Source: Meiothermus sp. (lineage in GTDB: Bacteria > Deinococcota > Deinococci > Deinococcales > Thermaceae). From it: 64,000 nt of DNA. The translations under genes were made by a program, and so were the position numbers. Every line of letters begins with the position of its first letter. Positions within the stretch are counted from its first letter, which is position 1. Below, one piece after another: positions 53,470 to 61,803 of this stretch. The stretch covers positions 124,001 through 188,000 of the forward strand of contig NZ_BPIK01000002.1 in the NCBI RefSeq assembly GCF_026004075.1, in the 5' to 3' direction. The notes under the pieces are model-generated. The model ran no database searches. It was not told the DNA's origin and saw only the letters and a list, made by a program, of their open reading frames with translations.

Positions 53470-53628
53470 ATGAAACGCACTTGGCAACCCAACAAGCGCA
53501 AACGGGCTAAAACCCACGGTTTTCGCGCCCGCATGAAGACCGCCGATGGCCGCAAAGTTCTGGCCCGCCGCCGCGCCAAAGGCCGCGTAAAGCTGACTGT
53601 CAGCAGCGAGCCCCAGCTCCGTCGCTAG
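53470..53628 (+). CDS. rpmH: 50S ribosomal protein L34
   Basis: This is 52 aa. [22 protein letters not shown] followed by [19 protein letters not shown] is unmistakable L34, with the slightly longer C-terminus ([10 protein letters not shown]) seen in Thermus relatives. It has GGAGGAAGCG ahead of ATG 53470; the longer frame from 53389 is promoter sequence. It starts the classic rpmH-rnpA-yidD-yidC-jag block. Confidence 0.97.
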   Translation: MKRTWQPNKRKRAKTHGFRARMKTADGRKVLARRRAKGRVKLTVSSEPQLRR

Positions 53629-53647
53629 GCCCAGGGCGGCCTCCTAG

Positions 53648-53671
53648 CTCCCCGTTGCTGGGGAGTTTTTT
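53648..53671 (+). terminator. Intrinsic terminator between rpmH and rnpA
   Basis: CTCCCC (53648-53653) pairs with GGGGAG (53660-53665), followed by TTTTTT. It probably gives partial termination, so more L34 than RNase P protein is made. Confidence 0.8.
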
Positions 53672-53707
53672 CCTGCTTTTGGTCGCTCCTTTTCTTTTAG
53701 CGCACCC

Positions 53708-54040
53708 ATGCCATTCTCTTCCCTCAAAGGTGAAAAAGCCTTCCAGCGCCTTCGTGGGGGGCGCGTGGGGCGTGGCAGGTATCTGACCGTGCGCTGGTTT
53801 CCGCTGCGGCCCACCGCCTTCAACCCGGTGCGGGTGGGTATTGTGGTCTCGAATAAGGTCTCTAAAAAGGCCACCGTGCGGAACAAAATTCGGCGTCGCC
53901 TGCGGGAGATTCTGCGAAAAATGTACCTTCCGCCGTGTGAGATGGTGGTCGTGGCCCAGCCCGAAGCGGTAAACGCGTCCTACTGGGACTTGCTCAAAGA
54001 TTTAACCCATGCCCTAAAAAAGAGCGGGCTGGTACAATGA
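53708..54040 (+). CDS. rnpA: Ribonuclease P protein component
   Basis: This is 110 aa. The family signature [25 protein letters not shown] (the RNR RNA-binding helix) is present, with the N-terminal [18 protein letters not shown]. It binds the 5' leader of pre-tRNA and the catalytic RNA. In Thermus rnpA overlaps rpmH and encodes an extended N-terminus; here the genes are separate, with 79 bp and a terminator between. Its stop overlaps the yidD-side ATG 54037. Confidence 0.95.
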   Translation: MPFSSLKGEKAFQRLRGGRVGRGRYLTVRWFPLRPTAFNPVRVGIVVSNKVSKKATVRNKIRRRLREILRKMYLPPCEMVVVAQPEAVNASYWDLLKDLTHALKKSGLVQ

Positions 54041-54084
54041 CACAGGTTGGTTTGCTCTATCGTAGGAGCTTGGAGCATCGGGTG

Positions 54085-54342
54085 ATGATCAATCTGTTCT
54101 TAAAAGGAAGCGTGCGCTTCTACCAGCGCTTCATATCCCCCTTAAAACCACCCACCTGCCGCTTTTATCCAACCTGCAGCCACTACGCGCTGGAGGCGCT
54201 CGAGCGTCATGGGCCTTTTTGGGGCCTGTACCTGAGCGTCAAGCGCATTCTCAAGTGCCACCCCCTGCATCCGGGTGGGCTGGACTATGTACCCACAGAA
54301 AGGCCTCGAGTCCGCTGGAATCCCCTGGACTCGCTGAAATAG
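54085..54342 (+). CDS. yidD: Membrane protein insertion efficiency factor YidD
   Basis: This is 85 aa from ATG 54085 ([43 protein letters not shown]). The [19 protein letters not shown] motif and [19 protein letters not shown]-like end define YidD, which aids insertion by YidC. TTGGAG lies about 9 nt upstream. A longer frame from ATG 54037, overlapping the rnpA stop (ATGA), would add 16 residues and cannot be excluded. Confidence 0.93.
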   Translation: MINLFLKGSVRFYQRFISPLKPPTCRFYPTCSHYALEALERHGPFWGLYLSVKRILKCHPLHPGGLDYVPTERPRVRWNPLDSLK

Positions 54343-54355
54343 AAGGAGCAACTGG

Positions 54356-55732
54356 ATGAAACGTTGGTTCTGGATAAGTTTGGCTTTATTTGCCCTAGCC
54401 CCCGCCTTTGCCCTCACCCCCGAGTGGCGCGATGTGGACGTAAACAAAGACGGCAAGCCCGAGAAGGTGGCCGTCACCAACCTGGCCGATATCGCCTTCA
54501 ACGAGCAGGGGCAGATAGTGGGTTGGTACATCAAAACCGTGCGCGCCACCGACTTCAAGGGCAACTACGACCGCGCCCCCAACCTGGTACGGGCTGGCCA
54601 GACCTTGCCCGGAACCCTCGAGGGCTTCACCCCCACCAGCCGCGAGTTTACCCGCCGGGAACAGGGCAACCCCGAAGCCGACTTCATCGCCCGCTTCAGC
54701 GACGGCAGCACCACCCTGACCTACACCATCCACCCCCGTTTCCTGACCATAGACGTAGACGTGCAAAGCCCCACTCCGCGCAAGCTGGTCTGGACGGGCA
54801 TCGGCGGCACCGACACCCCCATCACCAAGTGGCTGGGGCAGGGCAACAACCAGCCCCTCAATGCGGGGCAGGGCCCGGCGGTGTATGTGGGCTGGCAAAC
54901 CCAAAGGGGCGCGGGTTTTGCCATGTTTGTGCGCCCACAGACCCCCACCCCCATCACCCTCACCCAGCTCAACGGCGCGGGAATTGCCGAGATTAGCGTT
55001 CCGGCGGGCAACTTCAACCTAAAGGTATACGGTGGGGCCAACGAGCTGGTGCGCCTGAGCGTGGAGAACTTCTACGAGCTGCCGGGGGTTTTCCAGCCCA
55101 ACATCTGGGGTCAGGTGTCGCTGGGCCTGCTGTGGCTGCTGGAGGAAGCCCACCGCCTGGTAGGGGGTAGCTGGGTACTGGCCATTGTGTTGGTGACCAT
55201 CCTGATCCGGCTCTTGATGTGGCCCCTGATGCACCAGCAGTACAAGAGCATGGCCGAAATGCAAAAAATCCAGCCCCTGATCAAGAAAATTCAGGAAAAG
55301 TACAAAGACAACAAAGAAAAGCAGCAGGAAGAGATGATGAAGCTCTACCAGGAACACAAGATTAACCCCCTGGGCGGCTGTTTTCCCTTGCTGCTCCAGA
55401 TGCCCATCTTGTTCCTGATGTACAAGATTATGGTGGGCTACGAGTTCGGGCAGGGCTTTTTGTGGATCAGAGACCTCGCGCTACCCGACCCCCTGTATAT
55501 CCTGCCATTTTTGTATGTGGTGGTGTTGCTGGCCTCTACCTGGCTCTCGGCAGCCGGGAACAAAGATGCCCTGCGGCAGGGCATGCTAATCAACCTGGTG
55601 TTCGCTTTTCTTCTGTTCAGCTTCCCTGCCGGTGTAACGCTGTACTGGCTACTCTCAACGGTTATTAGCGTGGGGCAGCAGTGGTTCATCAACAAGCAAC
55701 TGGGCCTGCCCATGTACCCAGCCAAAAGCTAA
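54356..55732 (+). CDS. yidC: Membrane protein insertase YidC
   Basis: This 458-aa protein has an N-terminal signal/anchor helix (WFWISLALFALAPAFA). A periplasmic beta domain of about 240 residues follows. The conserved insertase core then has HRLVGGSWVLAIVLVTILIRLLMWPLMHQQYKSMAEMQKIQPLIKKIQEKYKDNKEKQQEEMMKLYQEHKINPLGGCFPLLLQMPILFLMYKI, with Arg in the groove helix, and three more helices. It inserts membrane proteins alone or with SecYEG. AGAAGGAG precedes ATG 54356. Confidence 0.96.
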   Translation: MKRWFWISLALFALAPAFALTPEWRDVDVNKDGKPEKVAVTNLADIAFNEQGQIVGWYIKTVRATDFKGNYDRAPNLVRAGQTLPGTLEGFTPTSREFTRREQGNPEADFIARFSDGSTTLTYTIHPRFLTIDVDVQSPTPRKLVWTGIGGTDTPITKWLGQGNNQPLNAGQGPAVYVGWQTQRGAGFAMFVRPQTPTPITLTQLNGAGIAEISVPAGNFNLKVYGGANELVRLSVENFYELPGVFQPNIWGQVSLGLLWLLEEAHRLVGGSWVLAIVLVTILIRLLMWPLMHQQYKSMAEMQKIQPLIKKIQEKYKDNKEKQQEEMMKLYQEHKINPLGGCFPLLLQMPILFLMYKIMVGYEFGQGFLWIRDLALPDPLYILPFLYVVVLLASTWLSAAGNKDALRQGMLINLVFAFLLFSFPAGVTLYWLLSTVISVGQQWFINKQLGLPMYPAKS

Positions 55733-55748
55733 TCGGTCTGATCACGCT

Positions 55749-55786
55749 CACCGGTACGGAACATGCGCCGTACCGGTGTGATTTTT
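55749..55786 (+). terminator. Intrinsic terminator of yidC
   Basis: An 11-bp stem, CACCGGTACGG (55749-55759) with CCGTACCGGTG (55768-55778), is followed by TGATTTTTGG. It separates yidC from jag transcriptionally. Confidence 0.8.
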
Positions 55787-55823
55787 GGAAAATTCTGGAC
55801 ACCCGCCTGGTTACGGTGCTTCT

Positions 55824-55963
55824 TATACGCATTTCGGTAGTATCGTTCACTTTGACAAGCCTAAACGATACTACCGAAATGCTTTTCTACTCCCTTCGGT
55901 CGGCTTGAATCCTTCACCTCTGACTGCGGCGGGCGGTGAAGGATTCAAGCGGAACCGGTATTA
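55824..55963 (-). repeat. REP/MITE-like hairpin repeat, copy 4 (inverted, complete)
   Basis: This is the reverse orientation of copies 1-3. It starts with TATACGCATTTCGGTAGTAT and ends with GGATTCAAGCGGAACCGGTATTA, so both hairpins and the TAATAC/GTATTA-like termini are present. It lies between yidC and jag, which are co-directional. Confidence 0.87.
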
Positions 55964-55994
55964 TGCCTGGTAAGCTATAATCGGACGATTAGTT

Positions 55995-56612
55995 ATGGAT
56001 GACAAAAAGCGCGGACTCGACGATCTGTTATCCGACCTGGGGATTGGGGAAAACGAAACCGCCCCCGAGGTCGTACCGAAGGAGGAAGAGGCGGCCCCCA
56101 TCGTGGCCCAACCCGCCCCAGCGCAAGACCCTAAAAGTGTCCTCGAGCACTTCATGGTGGGGCTCTTGTTGCGCCTCGACCCGGCTTACTCGGTGGATAT
56201 TGTTCAGGAGGAGAACCTCTTCCGGGTCGAGATTCTAGGGGGCGACTCGGGGCGGGTGATTGGGCGCGAGGGCAAAACCCTGCAAAGCCTCGAGTTCATC
56301 GCCAACGTAGCCATGGCTAAACACTTTGGCTCGGCCTACCGAGTGGTGCTGGACGCTGCCGGTTACCGCCGCCGCAACGAGGAGCGCATCCGGCGGATAG
56401 CCTCGGACGCCGCGCTGCAGGTGGAGGTGAGCGGCCAGCCCATCGAACTACCCCCCATGCGCCCTAGCGAACGGCGCATGATTCACGTAATGCTCAAGCA
56501 GCACCCCAAAGTGACCACCACCTCGGTGGGCGAGGGGGAGGAGCGTCACGTCGTCGTGATGCCTAGGGATACCAGTAACCCCCCTGCCTCACTAGATGAA
56601 GCCGACGGGTAA
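55995..56612 (+). CDS. jag: RNA-binding protein Jag/KhpB
   Basis: This 205-aa protein has an acidic N-terminal linker. A KH domain follows with VEILGGDSGRVIGREGKTLQSLEFIANVAM (the GxxG loop is GREG). An R3H domain comes next, with LPPMRPSERRMIHVMLKQHPKVTTTSVGEGEERHVVV. Family members bind RNA and affect cell elongation and division. It is last in the rpmH block; the next gene overlaps its end by 17 nt. Confidence 0.95.
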   Translation: MDDKKRGLDDLLSDLGIGENETAPEVVPKEEEAAPIVAQPAPAQDPKSVLEHFMVGLLLRLDPAYSVDIVQEENLFRVEILGGDSGRVIGREGKTLQSLEFIANVAMAKHFGSAYRVVLDAAGYRRRNEERIRRIASDAALQVEVSGQPIELPPMRPSERRMIHVMLKQHPKVTTTSVGEGEERHVVVMPRDTSNPPASLDEADG

Positions 56613-57525
56613 AAGTTACCTGGAACTCCTGAGGGAGTTTCAGCGAAGGCTCGAGGTTGCTGGAAAGCCGGCTGTGGAGTCCCGCTGGATTCTGGGCCAC
56701 GCCGCCCGCCTGGGTGAAAAAGAGCTGACCACCCGGCTGATGCAGCCGGTTCCGGTGGATGTAGAAGAGGCGGCCTGGGGCCTCTTGAATTTGCGCCTGA
56801 GCGGCCACCCCCTGCAACTGCTGCTGGGCGAGGCCGAGTTTTATGGGCTTAGGCTCAAAGTAGAGCGCGGGGTTTTGATCCCAAGGCCGGAGACCGAAGG
56901 GCTGGTCGAGCAGGCCCTGGTTCACCTGCCATCGGATGCACCCGCACGGGTTCTGGATATCGGCACGGGCAGCGGGGCCATTGCGCTGGCCGTCAAGGCC
57001 ATGCGGCCCCAGGCCACGGTCTGGGCCACCGATATTAACCCCAAAGCCCTCCGGCTCGCCAGAGAAAATGCCCTGCGCCTGGGCCTCGAGGTCTCCTTCC
57101 TGGAGGCCCCCTTTACCGCCAACCTGACGGGGCTCGACCTGATTATCTCCAACCCGCCCTACCTGCCCGACAGCTACCGCGAGGAGGCCCCACCCGAGCT
57201 GGCCTACGAGGATACCAGCGCCCTCTACGCCGGCCCCGAGGGGCTCGACGTGGCTCGAGCGCTCCTGCCCCAGGCCTGGGAGGCCCTCCAGCCCGGCGGC
57301 TGGTTGTGGCTCGAGCTGGCTCCAGAAAACATCTACACGCTACTGGCCGAGGCCGCCGCCCAGGGCTGGCGGGAGGCTCGAGTACTGTACGACCTGGCCC
57401 AAAGGCCCCGTTACCTGAGCGCTCAAAAACCTGCCCAGGCCGCTGCTGAGCTTGAAGATGAGAAGGCTGGGCTGGCTGGCCTCGAGCAGGAACTAACTCA
57501 GCAGCCCCAGCAAAAACCGCGATAG
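56596..57525 (+). CDS. prmC: Peptide chain release factor N5-glutamine methyltransferase
   Basis: This 309-aa SAM-dependent enzyme has an N-terminal helical domain. Then come LGEAEFYGLRLKVERGVLIPRPETEGLVEQAL, VLDIGTGSGAIALAVKA (SAM loop) and LIISNPPYLPDSYREEAPPELAYEDTSALYAGPEGLDV. NPPY is the glutamine-methylation motif. It methylates the GGQ glutamine of RF1/RF2. The C-terminus is extended by about 30 residues rich in Ala, Glu and Gln. It overlaps jag and is followed 10 bp later by the inositol phosphatase-like gene. Confidence 0.95.
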   Translation: MKPTGKSYLELLREFQRRLEVAGKPAVESRWILGHAARLGEKELTTRLMQPVPVDVEEAAWGLLNLRLSGHPLQLLLGEAEFYGLRLKVERGVLIPRPETEGLVEQALVHLPSDAPARVLDIGTGSGAIALAVKAMRPQATVWATDINPKALRLARENALRLGLEVSFLEAPFTANLTGLDLIISNPPYLPDSYREEAPPELAYEDTSALYAGPEGLDVARALLPQAWEALQPGGWLWLELAPENIYTLLAEAAAQGWREARVLYDLAQRPRYLSAQKPAQAAAELEDEKAGLAGLEQELTQQPQQKPR

Positions 57526-57535
57526 AATCTGACCC

Positions 57536-58312
57536 ATGGACTTGCGTGCCTATCTGCAAACCGCCCTCGACGCTGCCTATTTAGCCAAAGGTATCCACCA
57601 GTACTACCAGGAAAAAGGCTTTACCCAGAGCACCAAGTCCACCCCCACCGATCTGGTCACCCAGGCCGACCACGAGACGGAGGCGGCCATCCGAGAACTC
57701 ATTGCTTCGCGCCACCCCGACCACGTGGTGCTGGGCGAGGAGCAGGGCCAGGACAAAGAGGGGGCCTTCCGCTGGATTGTAGACCCCCTGGACGGCACCG
57801 TAAACTATGCCCACGGTTTTCCCTTTTACGCAGTGAGCATTGGCCTGGAAGCCCACGGCGAGGTGGTGCTGGGGGTGGTTCTGGATACCGCCCGGGGCGA
57901 ACTGTTTACCGCTACCAAGGGAGGTGGGGCCTTTATGAATGGCCGCCCTATTCGGGTCTCCACGCGTTCAAACCTGGTAGGAAGCCTCCTGGCCACCGGG
58001 TTCCCCTACGATGTGAACAAAGACGCCGAGAACGTGACCTACTTCCAGCGGGCCCTGTCCAAGGGACTTATGGTGCGACGGCCCGGTGCGGCGGCCCTCG
58101 ACCTGGTGTATGTGGCCGCCGGGCGCCTGGATGGCTTTTGGGAGGTGAAGCTCAACCCCTGGGATGTGGCCGCGGGCTGGCTCATCATCACTGAGGCCGG
58201 GGGGCGGGTAACCGGCCTTCAAGGGGAGGAGTACCGGCTGGGCAACCGCTACCTGGTGGCCTCCAACGGCCTGATCCACGAGTCGCTCCTGGACACCATC
58301 CACGGACGATAA
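57536..58312 (+). CDS. suhB: Inositol monophosphatase family protein (SuhB-like)
   Basis: This 258-aa protein has TDLVTQADHETEAAIRELIA, VVLGEEQGQ (metal Glu), RWIVDPLDGTVNYAHGFPFYAVSIGL (DPLDGTxNF-type metal site) and the closing LNPWDVAAGWLIITEAGGRVT. All Mg2+ ligands are in place. It dephosphorylates inositol-1-phosphate or related sugar phosphates; SuhB members also touch rRNA transcription. It probably forms one transcript with jag and prmC. Confidence 0.92.
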   Translation: MDLRAYLQTALDAAYLAKGIHQYYQEKGFTQSTKSTPTDLVTQADHETEAAIRELIASRHPDHVVLGEEQGQDKEGAFRWIVDPLDGTVNYAHGFPFYAVSIGLEAHGEVVLGVVLDTARGELFTATKGGGAFMNGRPIRVSTRSNLVGSLLATGFPYDVNKDAENVTYFQRALSKGLMVRRPGAAALDLVYVAAGRLDGFWEVKLNPWDVAAGWLIITEAGGRVTGLQGEEYRLGNRYLVASNGLIHESLLDTIHGR

Positions 58313-58330
58313 ATAGGGGGTATTTTGGAG

Positions 58331-58450
58331 AAATCCCCTGGAGTTAGGGTGGCCCTGGGGTACACAGTACCCGCTGCCGACGCGGACATATTCCTCGACC
58401 CCACCAGGCGGGTCTGCCTGACCTGTGGAATGGAACTGCCCAGGGATTTT
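58331..58450 (+). ncRNA. Candidate structured RNA
   Basis: AAATCCC plus TGG (58331-58341) pair with CCA plus GGGATTT (58440-58449), and AGTT (58342-58345) with AACT (58434-58437). Inside, GGGTAC-ACA-GTACCC and CAGGC-GGGTCT-GCCTG are perfect hairpins and GGTGG can pair with CCACC. The closing stem ends in ATTTT. A TATTTT box at 58321-58326 could start it. I could not assign it to 6S, SRP or any riboswitch; no good protein-coding frame exists. Confidence 0.35.
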
Positions 58451-58676
58451 GCGACTGCTTGTGGTTTGCAACGGCGCTGCCCCATACTGTGCGCACAAAT
58501 ACCCACTGGGTGACTGTGCAGATTGATGGAGGATTCGCTCGCTGGTCGAGGCCGCCCCTGCACCGGAACCGGGAGGCTACCCTGTTGCTGCTTTAAGCCG
58601 CTATCAGTTGTTGGCTTGGGTGGTTCGGGCGTTGCAGCTTTCCGCTTCTAAAAGCGTTGCACTGGATATGCGTGGT
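58451..58676. other. Intergenic region between the structured segment and the ABC operon
   Basis: No credible gene or further clear terminator. GATGGAGG at 58525-58532 resembles an SD, but the frames behind it are short. It separates plus-strand suhB from the end of the minus-strand ABC genes. Confidence 0.3.
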
Positions 58677-59384
58677 TTATCGAATACTCGAGGCAGTTGG
58701 TGTAGCTGAGGTGGCTTCTTCCATCTCTACCAGCCGGCCATCCCTTAGTCGAAGAATGCGATCGGCTTTGCGAGCCAGCTCGAGGTCGTGCGTCACCAGA
58801 ATCACCGTGCGACCCTCCTGGGCTTGCTGTAAAAGCAACTCCACCACACGGGCCCCTGAAACCGAGTCGAGGTTGCCGGTAGGCTCGTCGGCAAACAGGA
58901 TGGGGGGATTCAGGGCCAGGGCGCGGGCAATGGCTACGCGCTGCTGCTCCCCGCCCGATAGCTTGCTAGGCAGGTGTCTGGCCCGCTGGCCCAGCCCTAC
59001 CGCCTCCAGAAGTGCAGTAGCCCTGGCGGTGCGCTCCTTGGGGCTAACGCCCGCCAGCATCATGGGGAAAGCCACGTTTTCCAGCGCGGTTAGGGTGGGA
59101 ATCAAATTCCACTGCTGAAATACAAAGCCCATGTATTTCAGGCGCACCTCCGAGCGGCCATCCTCGGTTAAGGCAGAAAGTGGAATGCTGCCCATGCGCA
59201 CCTCTCCCTCGCTGGGGACATCAAAGCCGGCCAGCAGGTTCAAGAGGGTAGTTTTACCCGAACCCGAGGGCCCCACAATAGCCGTTAAGCCCGCCGGAAA
59301 CCGGTATGTGAAGTGATCTACAGCCACCACGTCAATCTCGCCCTGGTGGTAGCGCTTTTGTAAGTTAATGGCCTCGAGCATCAC
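58677..59384 (-). CDS. LolD/MacB-type ABC ATPase
   Basis: This is 235 aa. [22 protein letters not shown] is Walker [44 protein letters not shown] is signature and Walker B, and [20 protein letters not shown] is the H-loop region. [10 protein letters not shown] is specific to the LolD/MacB/FtsE branch, which does mechanotransmission rather than import. It overlaps the permease gene upstream by 4 nt. Confidence 0.9.
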   Translation of the reverse strand: MMLEAINLQKRYHQGEIDVVAVDHFTYRFPAGLTAIVGPSGSGKTTLLNLLAGFDVPSEGEVRMGSIPLSALTEDGRSEVRLKYMGFVFQQWNLIPTLTALENVAFPMMLAGVSPKERTARATALLEAVGLGQRARHLPSKLSGGEQQRVAIARALALNPPILFADEPTGNLDSVSGARVVELLLQQAQEGRTVILVTHDLELARKADRILRLRDGRLVEMEEATSATPTASSIR

Positions 59385-60526
59385 AGCCTCCCCAGCGCCT
59401 CGACCACCTTGAGCCGGCTGGCGGTTCGGGCCGGCAAAAACCCAGCCAGCAGCCCCAGCACCACCGCCACCAGGAGCGCGAAGAAGGCCAGGCGAAAGGT
59501 GATGGCGGAGAGGGCCAGGCCCACCTCGCGCCCGGTGAACCAGTTCACCAGCCCGGAGGCTACCTGGCCCAGGAGCAGGCCCAGAAGCCCCCCCACCACC
59601 CCCAACAGCAGGGCTTCCAGGAGCACCAGCCTAAAGATAAAACCCTGCTTGGCCCCCAGGGCCCGCATCAGGCCAAACTCCCGGATACGCTCGTAGACCG
59701 ACATCATCACCGTGTTGGCGACCAGCAAGCCCCCCACCACCAGCGCCACCAGGCTGATGCCAAAACGCACCAGATCGGAGATGCGCACCGCGCGCTCGGC
59801 GAAGCGCAGCACATCCCCGGTGGTCTGGGCGTTCACCCCGGCGATCCGGGCCTTGATGGCCGCGGCCACCTGGTCGGCTTTGAATCCTTCCCGCACACCT
59901 ACCGCCGCTGCCGTGTAGTTGCGTGTGCCCAGGGCCTCCTGCACGACGCTAGAAGGAACGTAGATGATGTTGTCGGAGAGGCCCCCGTTGGGCTTCAAAA
60001 TACCCTCTACCCGCAGCGAGATGCTGGGCGAGAGGCGCAGCACCTTACCAAGGCCGAGTTGGTTGCGCTCGGCCAAGCGGCTACCCACCACCGCACCTTT
60101 GGGGCCTGGAACCAGGCTGCCCGCGGCCAGGGTAAGGTTGGGGTACAGCGCTTGGGGGCTGAGACCTTCGGGGATCCCCTGAAAAACGAAGGCGCTCTGG
60201 GGATCCAACCCCCCTCGAGTCAGTACTACATACGGGATCACCTGGCTGATACCCAGTTCGGAGGCAGATTTTTTCAGGGCCTCTACCGTTTCGGGCCGCA
60301 GCTCTGGGTAGCCTGGGCTAAAGGCTTCGACACCCTCCGGCAAGACCAGCACCGCAGGCCCCACGGTGGATAACTCGGCTCCCAGGGCTTTACGCAGCCC
60401 CTCGCCAAATGACAAAAAAAGCACCATAGAGGCTGTCGAAACTACGATGCCCAGCAAAGTTAGGATGCTGCGAACAGGCCGGGCCCGCAGGTTGCGGTAG
60501 ATGAGTGCCAGAACTTCCACGCCCAT
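59381..60526 (-). CDS. MacB/LolC-type ABC permease
   Basis: This 381-aa protein has one N-terminal helix ([24 protein letters not shown]), a large extracytoplasmic MacB-PCD domain (about residues 50-250) and three C-terminal helices with the FtsX motif ([36 protein letters not shown]). Start ATG 60526 ([20 protein letters not shown]) fits the family; the longer frame to 60571 runs into the divergent LOG promoter. With the following ATPase it forms a two-gene lipoprotein- or efflux-type exporter. Confidence 0.88.
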   Translation of the reverse strand: MGVEVLALIYRNLRARPVRSILTLLGIVVSTASMVLFLSFGEGLRKALGAELSTVGPAVLVLPEGVEAFSPGYPELRPETVEALKKSASELGISQVIPYVVLTRGGLDPQSAFVFQGIPEGLSPQALYPNLTLAAGSLVPGPKGAVVGSRLAERNQLGLGKVLRLSPSISLRVEGILKPNGGLSDNIIYVPSSVVQEALGTRNYTAAAVGVREGFKADQVAAAIKARIAGVNAQTTGDVLRFAERAVRISDLVRFGISLVALVVGGLLVANTVMMSVYERIREFGLMRALGAKQGFIFRLVLLEALLLGVVGGLLGLLLGQVASGLVNWFTGREVGLALSAITFRLAFFALLVAVVLGLLAGFLPARTASRLKVVEALGRL

Positions 60527-60601
60527 CAGAATACCTGTAAAAGGTGGTCGGAGGTGGGTAATCCACGCCAAGATTCTCGCCAGCGGCCCTCCTACCCACG
60601 A

Positions 60602-60613
60602 TAGACTGTAGGC
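60602..60613 (+). promoter_or_regulatory. -10 box, leaderless start of the LOG gene
   Basis: TAGACT (60602-60607) is followed 6 nt later by ATG 60614, with no SD. This is the same geometry as several other genes here. Confidence 0.5.
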
Positions 60614-61162
60614 ATGCAGCTCATTACGGTGTTTGGTTCATCGAGGGCACAGCCGGGCACACCTGCTTTTGCCGAGGCCCAGGCCTGGGGGCGGGCCATT
60701 GCCCAGGCCGGGTTCGGCGTGGCCACCGGCGGCTACAACGGGGCCATGGAGGCCGTCTCGCAGGGGGCCAAGGAAGCCGGGGGGCTGGTAATAGGCATTA
60801 CCGCACCCAGCCTGTTTCCCCAGCGCAACGGGCCCAACCTGCACGTGGATTTGGAGCTGCCCTCCTCCTCGCTGCTCACCCGCATCGAGCGGCTGATTGA
60901 CGTGAGCGTGGCCTGCCTGGCCCTGCCCGGTGGGGTGGGCACCCTGGCCGAGATTCTGGCGGCCTGGAACCTCAACCACATCGCGCAGCTACACGGCAAG
61001 CCGCTCAAACCGCTGGGGGTGCATGTGGGCTGGCTCGAGGTCATCCGCCCCGGCCTCGAGGTCACCCCCGACAACCTGGAGCTGCTCACCCCCATTGACT
61101 CGCTGCAAAGTCTGAAAAGGTTTCTAAACGGGCTTCCTAGCTCTCCAGCTCCCAGAAGGTAA
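60614..61162 (+). CDS. LOG-family protein (cytokinin riboside 5'-monophosphate phosphoribohydrolase-like)
   Basis: This is 182 aa. ITVFGSSRAQPGTPAF, VATGGYNGAMEAVSQGAKEAGG (variant of GGGxxGLMG) and LALPGGVGTLAEILAAWNLNHI (PGGxGTxxE) define the LOG/TIGR00725-like Rossmann fold. These enzymes cleave nucleoside 5'-monophosphates to base and ribose phosphate; in most bacteria the true substrate is not known. Confidence 0.85.
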   Translation: MQLITVFGSSRAQPGTPAFAEAQAWGRAIAQAGFGVATGGYNGAMEAVSQGAKEAGGLVIGITAPSLFPQRNGPNLHVDLELPSSSLLTRIERLIDVSVACLALPGGVGTLAEILAAWNLNHIAQLHGKPLKPLGVHVGWLEVIRPGLEVTPDNLELLTPIDSLQSLKRFLNGLPSSPAPRR

Positions 61163-61191
61163 AGCCGCTCGAGGCCCCGGCTCACCCGCCC

Positions 61192-61734
61192 TTACTTTTT
61201 GCTCAAGAGGGCAATTAGGTTCTTGAGGTTATCGGCCGCACGGGGCTGCTCTTTGAAGGGGTTATAGGGCTTGCCCTGGGTCACGGCCTGGAAGAACCCC
61301 CCTGGGCCCCCCTGCCGCGGCTGGCCCTGGAAGTTGCCCTGACCGGCCTGGGGGTTCTGCCCGGCGCTTTCGCGCCGCTGGCGGGCCTCCTCCCGCTGCT
61401 TGAGGATGGTCTGGTCGATCCACTTGAGCTGGGCCGGGGTGAGGATGTTGTCCTCGATGTTGCTCAGTATCTTGCTGGCCTCGGCGGGCTTGAGGTCGGT
61501 GCGGTTTTGCAGGTCGCGCAGAATGGGCAGTAGCTTCTGGGCCTGGGCCTTGGTAAAGGCCAGGCCCCGCTGCTTGTCCAGCTCGTCCAGAAGCCCAATG
61601 GTAGCCACCAGATCCAGCACCGGACGGTAGGCCTCGAGCCGCTGTCGCATCTCCGGGCTAAGGTTGGGTGGCCCGCCCTGGGCCAGCGCTAAACCTAAAG
61701 CCAGTATGGCCAATAAGCCCATCAGTCTCTTCAT
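61192..61734 (-). CDS. Small exported helical protein, CpxP/Spy-like
   Basis: This 180-aa protein has signal peptide MKRLMGLLAILALGLALAQ. The mature part is helical and charged, with LTPAQLKWIDQTIL resembling the LTxxQ motif of CpxP/Spy periplasmic chaperones and of Zn/metal-responsive relatives. A Gly/Gln-rich linker (NPQAGQGNFQGQPRQGGPGG) precedes a short C-terminal tail. It is 69 bp downstream of the MacB-type permease, so probably co-expressed with that exporter. Function not established. Confidence 0.6.
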   Translation of the reverse strand: MKRLMGLLAILALGLALAQGGPPNLSPEMRQRLEAYRPVLDLVATIGLLDELDKQRGLAFTKAQAQKLLPILRDLQNRTDLKPAEASKILSNIEDNILTPAQLKWIDQTILKQREEARQRRESAGQNPQAGQGNFQGQPRQGGPGGFFQAVTQGKPYNPFKEQPRAADNLKNLIALLSKK

Positions 61735-61803
61735 GTGTGCCTCCCGTTTGGGTAGTTTGCAACCGCTTTGTGTAGAAGCGATAAAGATTGGCCTGGCCGG
61801 ATG

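Noticed and set aside
58325-58513. 62-codon frame with several cysteines downstream of suhB
   Set aside because: It starts at a TTG inside the candidate promoter/RNA, has no homology I recognise, and coincides with a strongly base-paired segment better explained as RNA.
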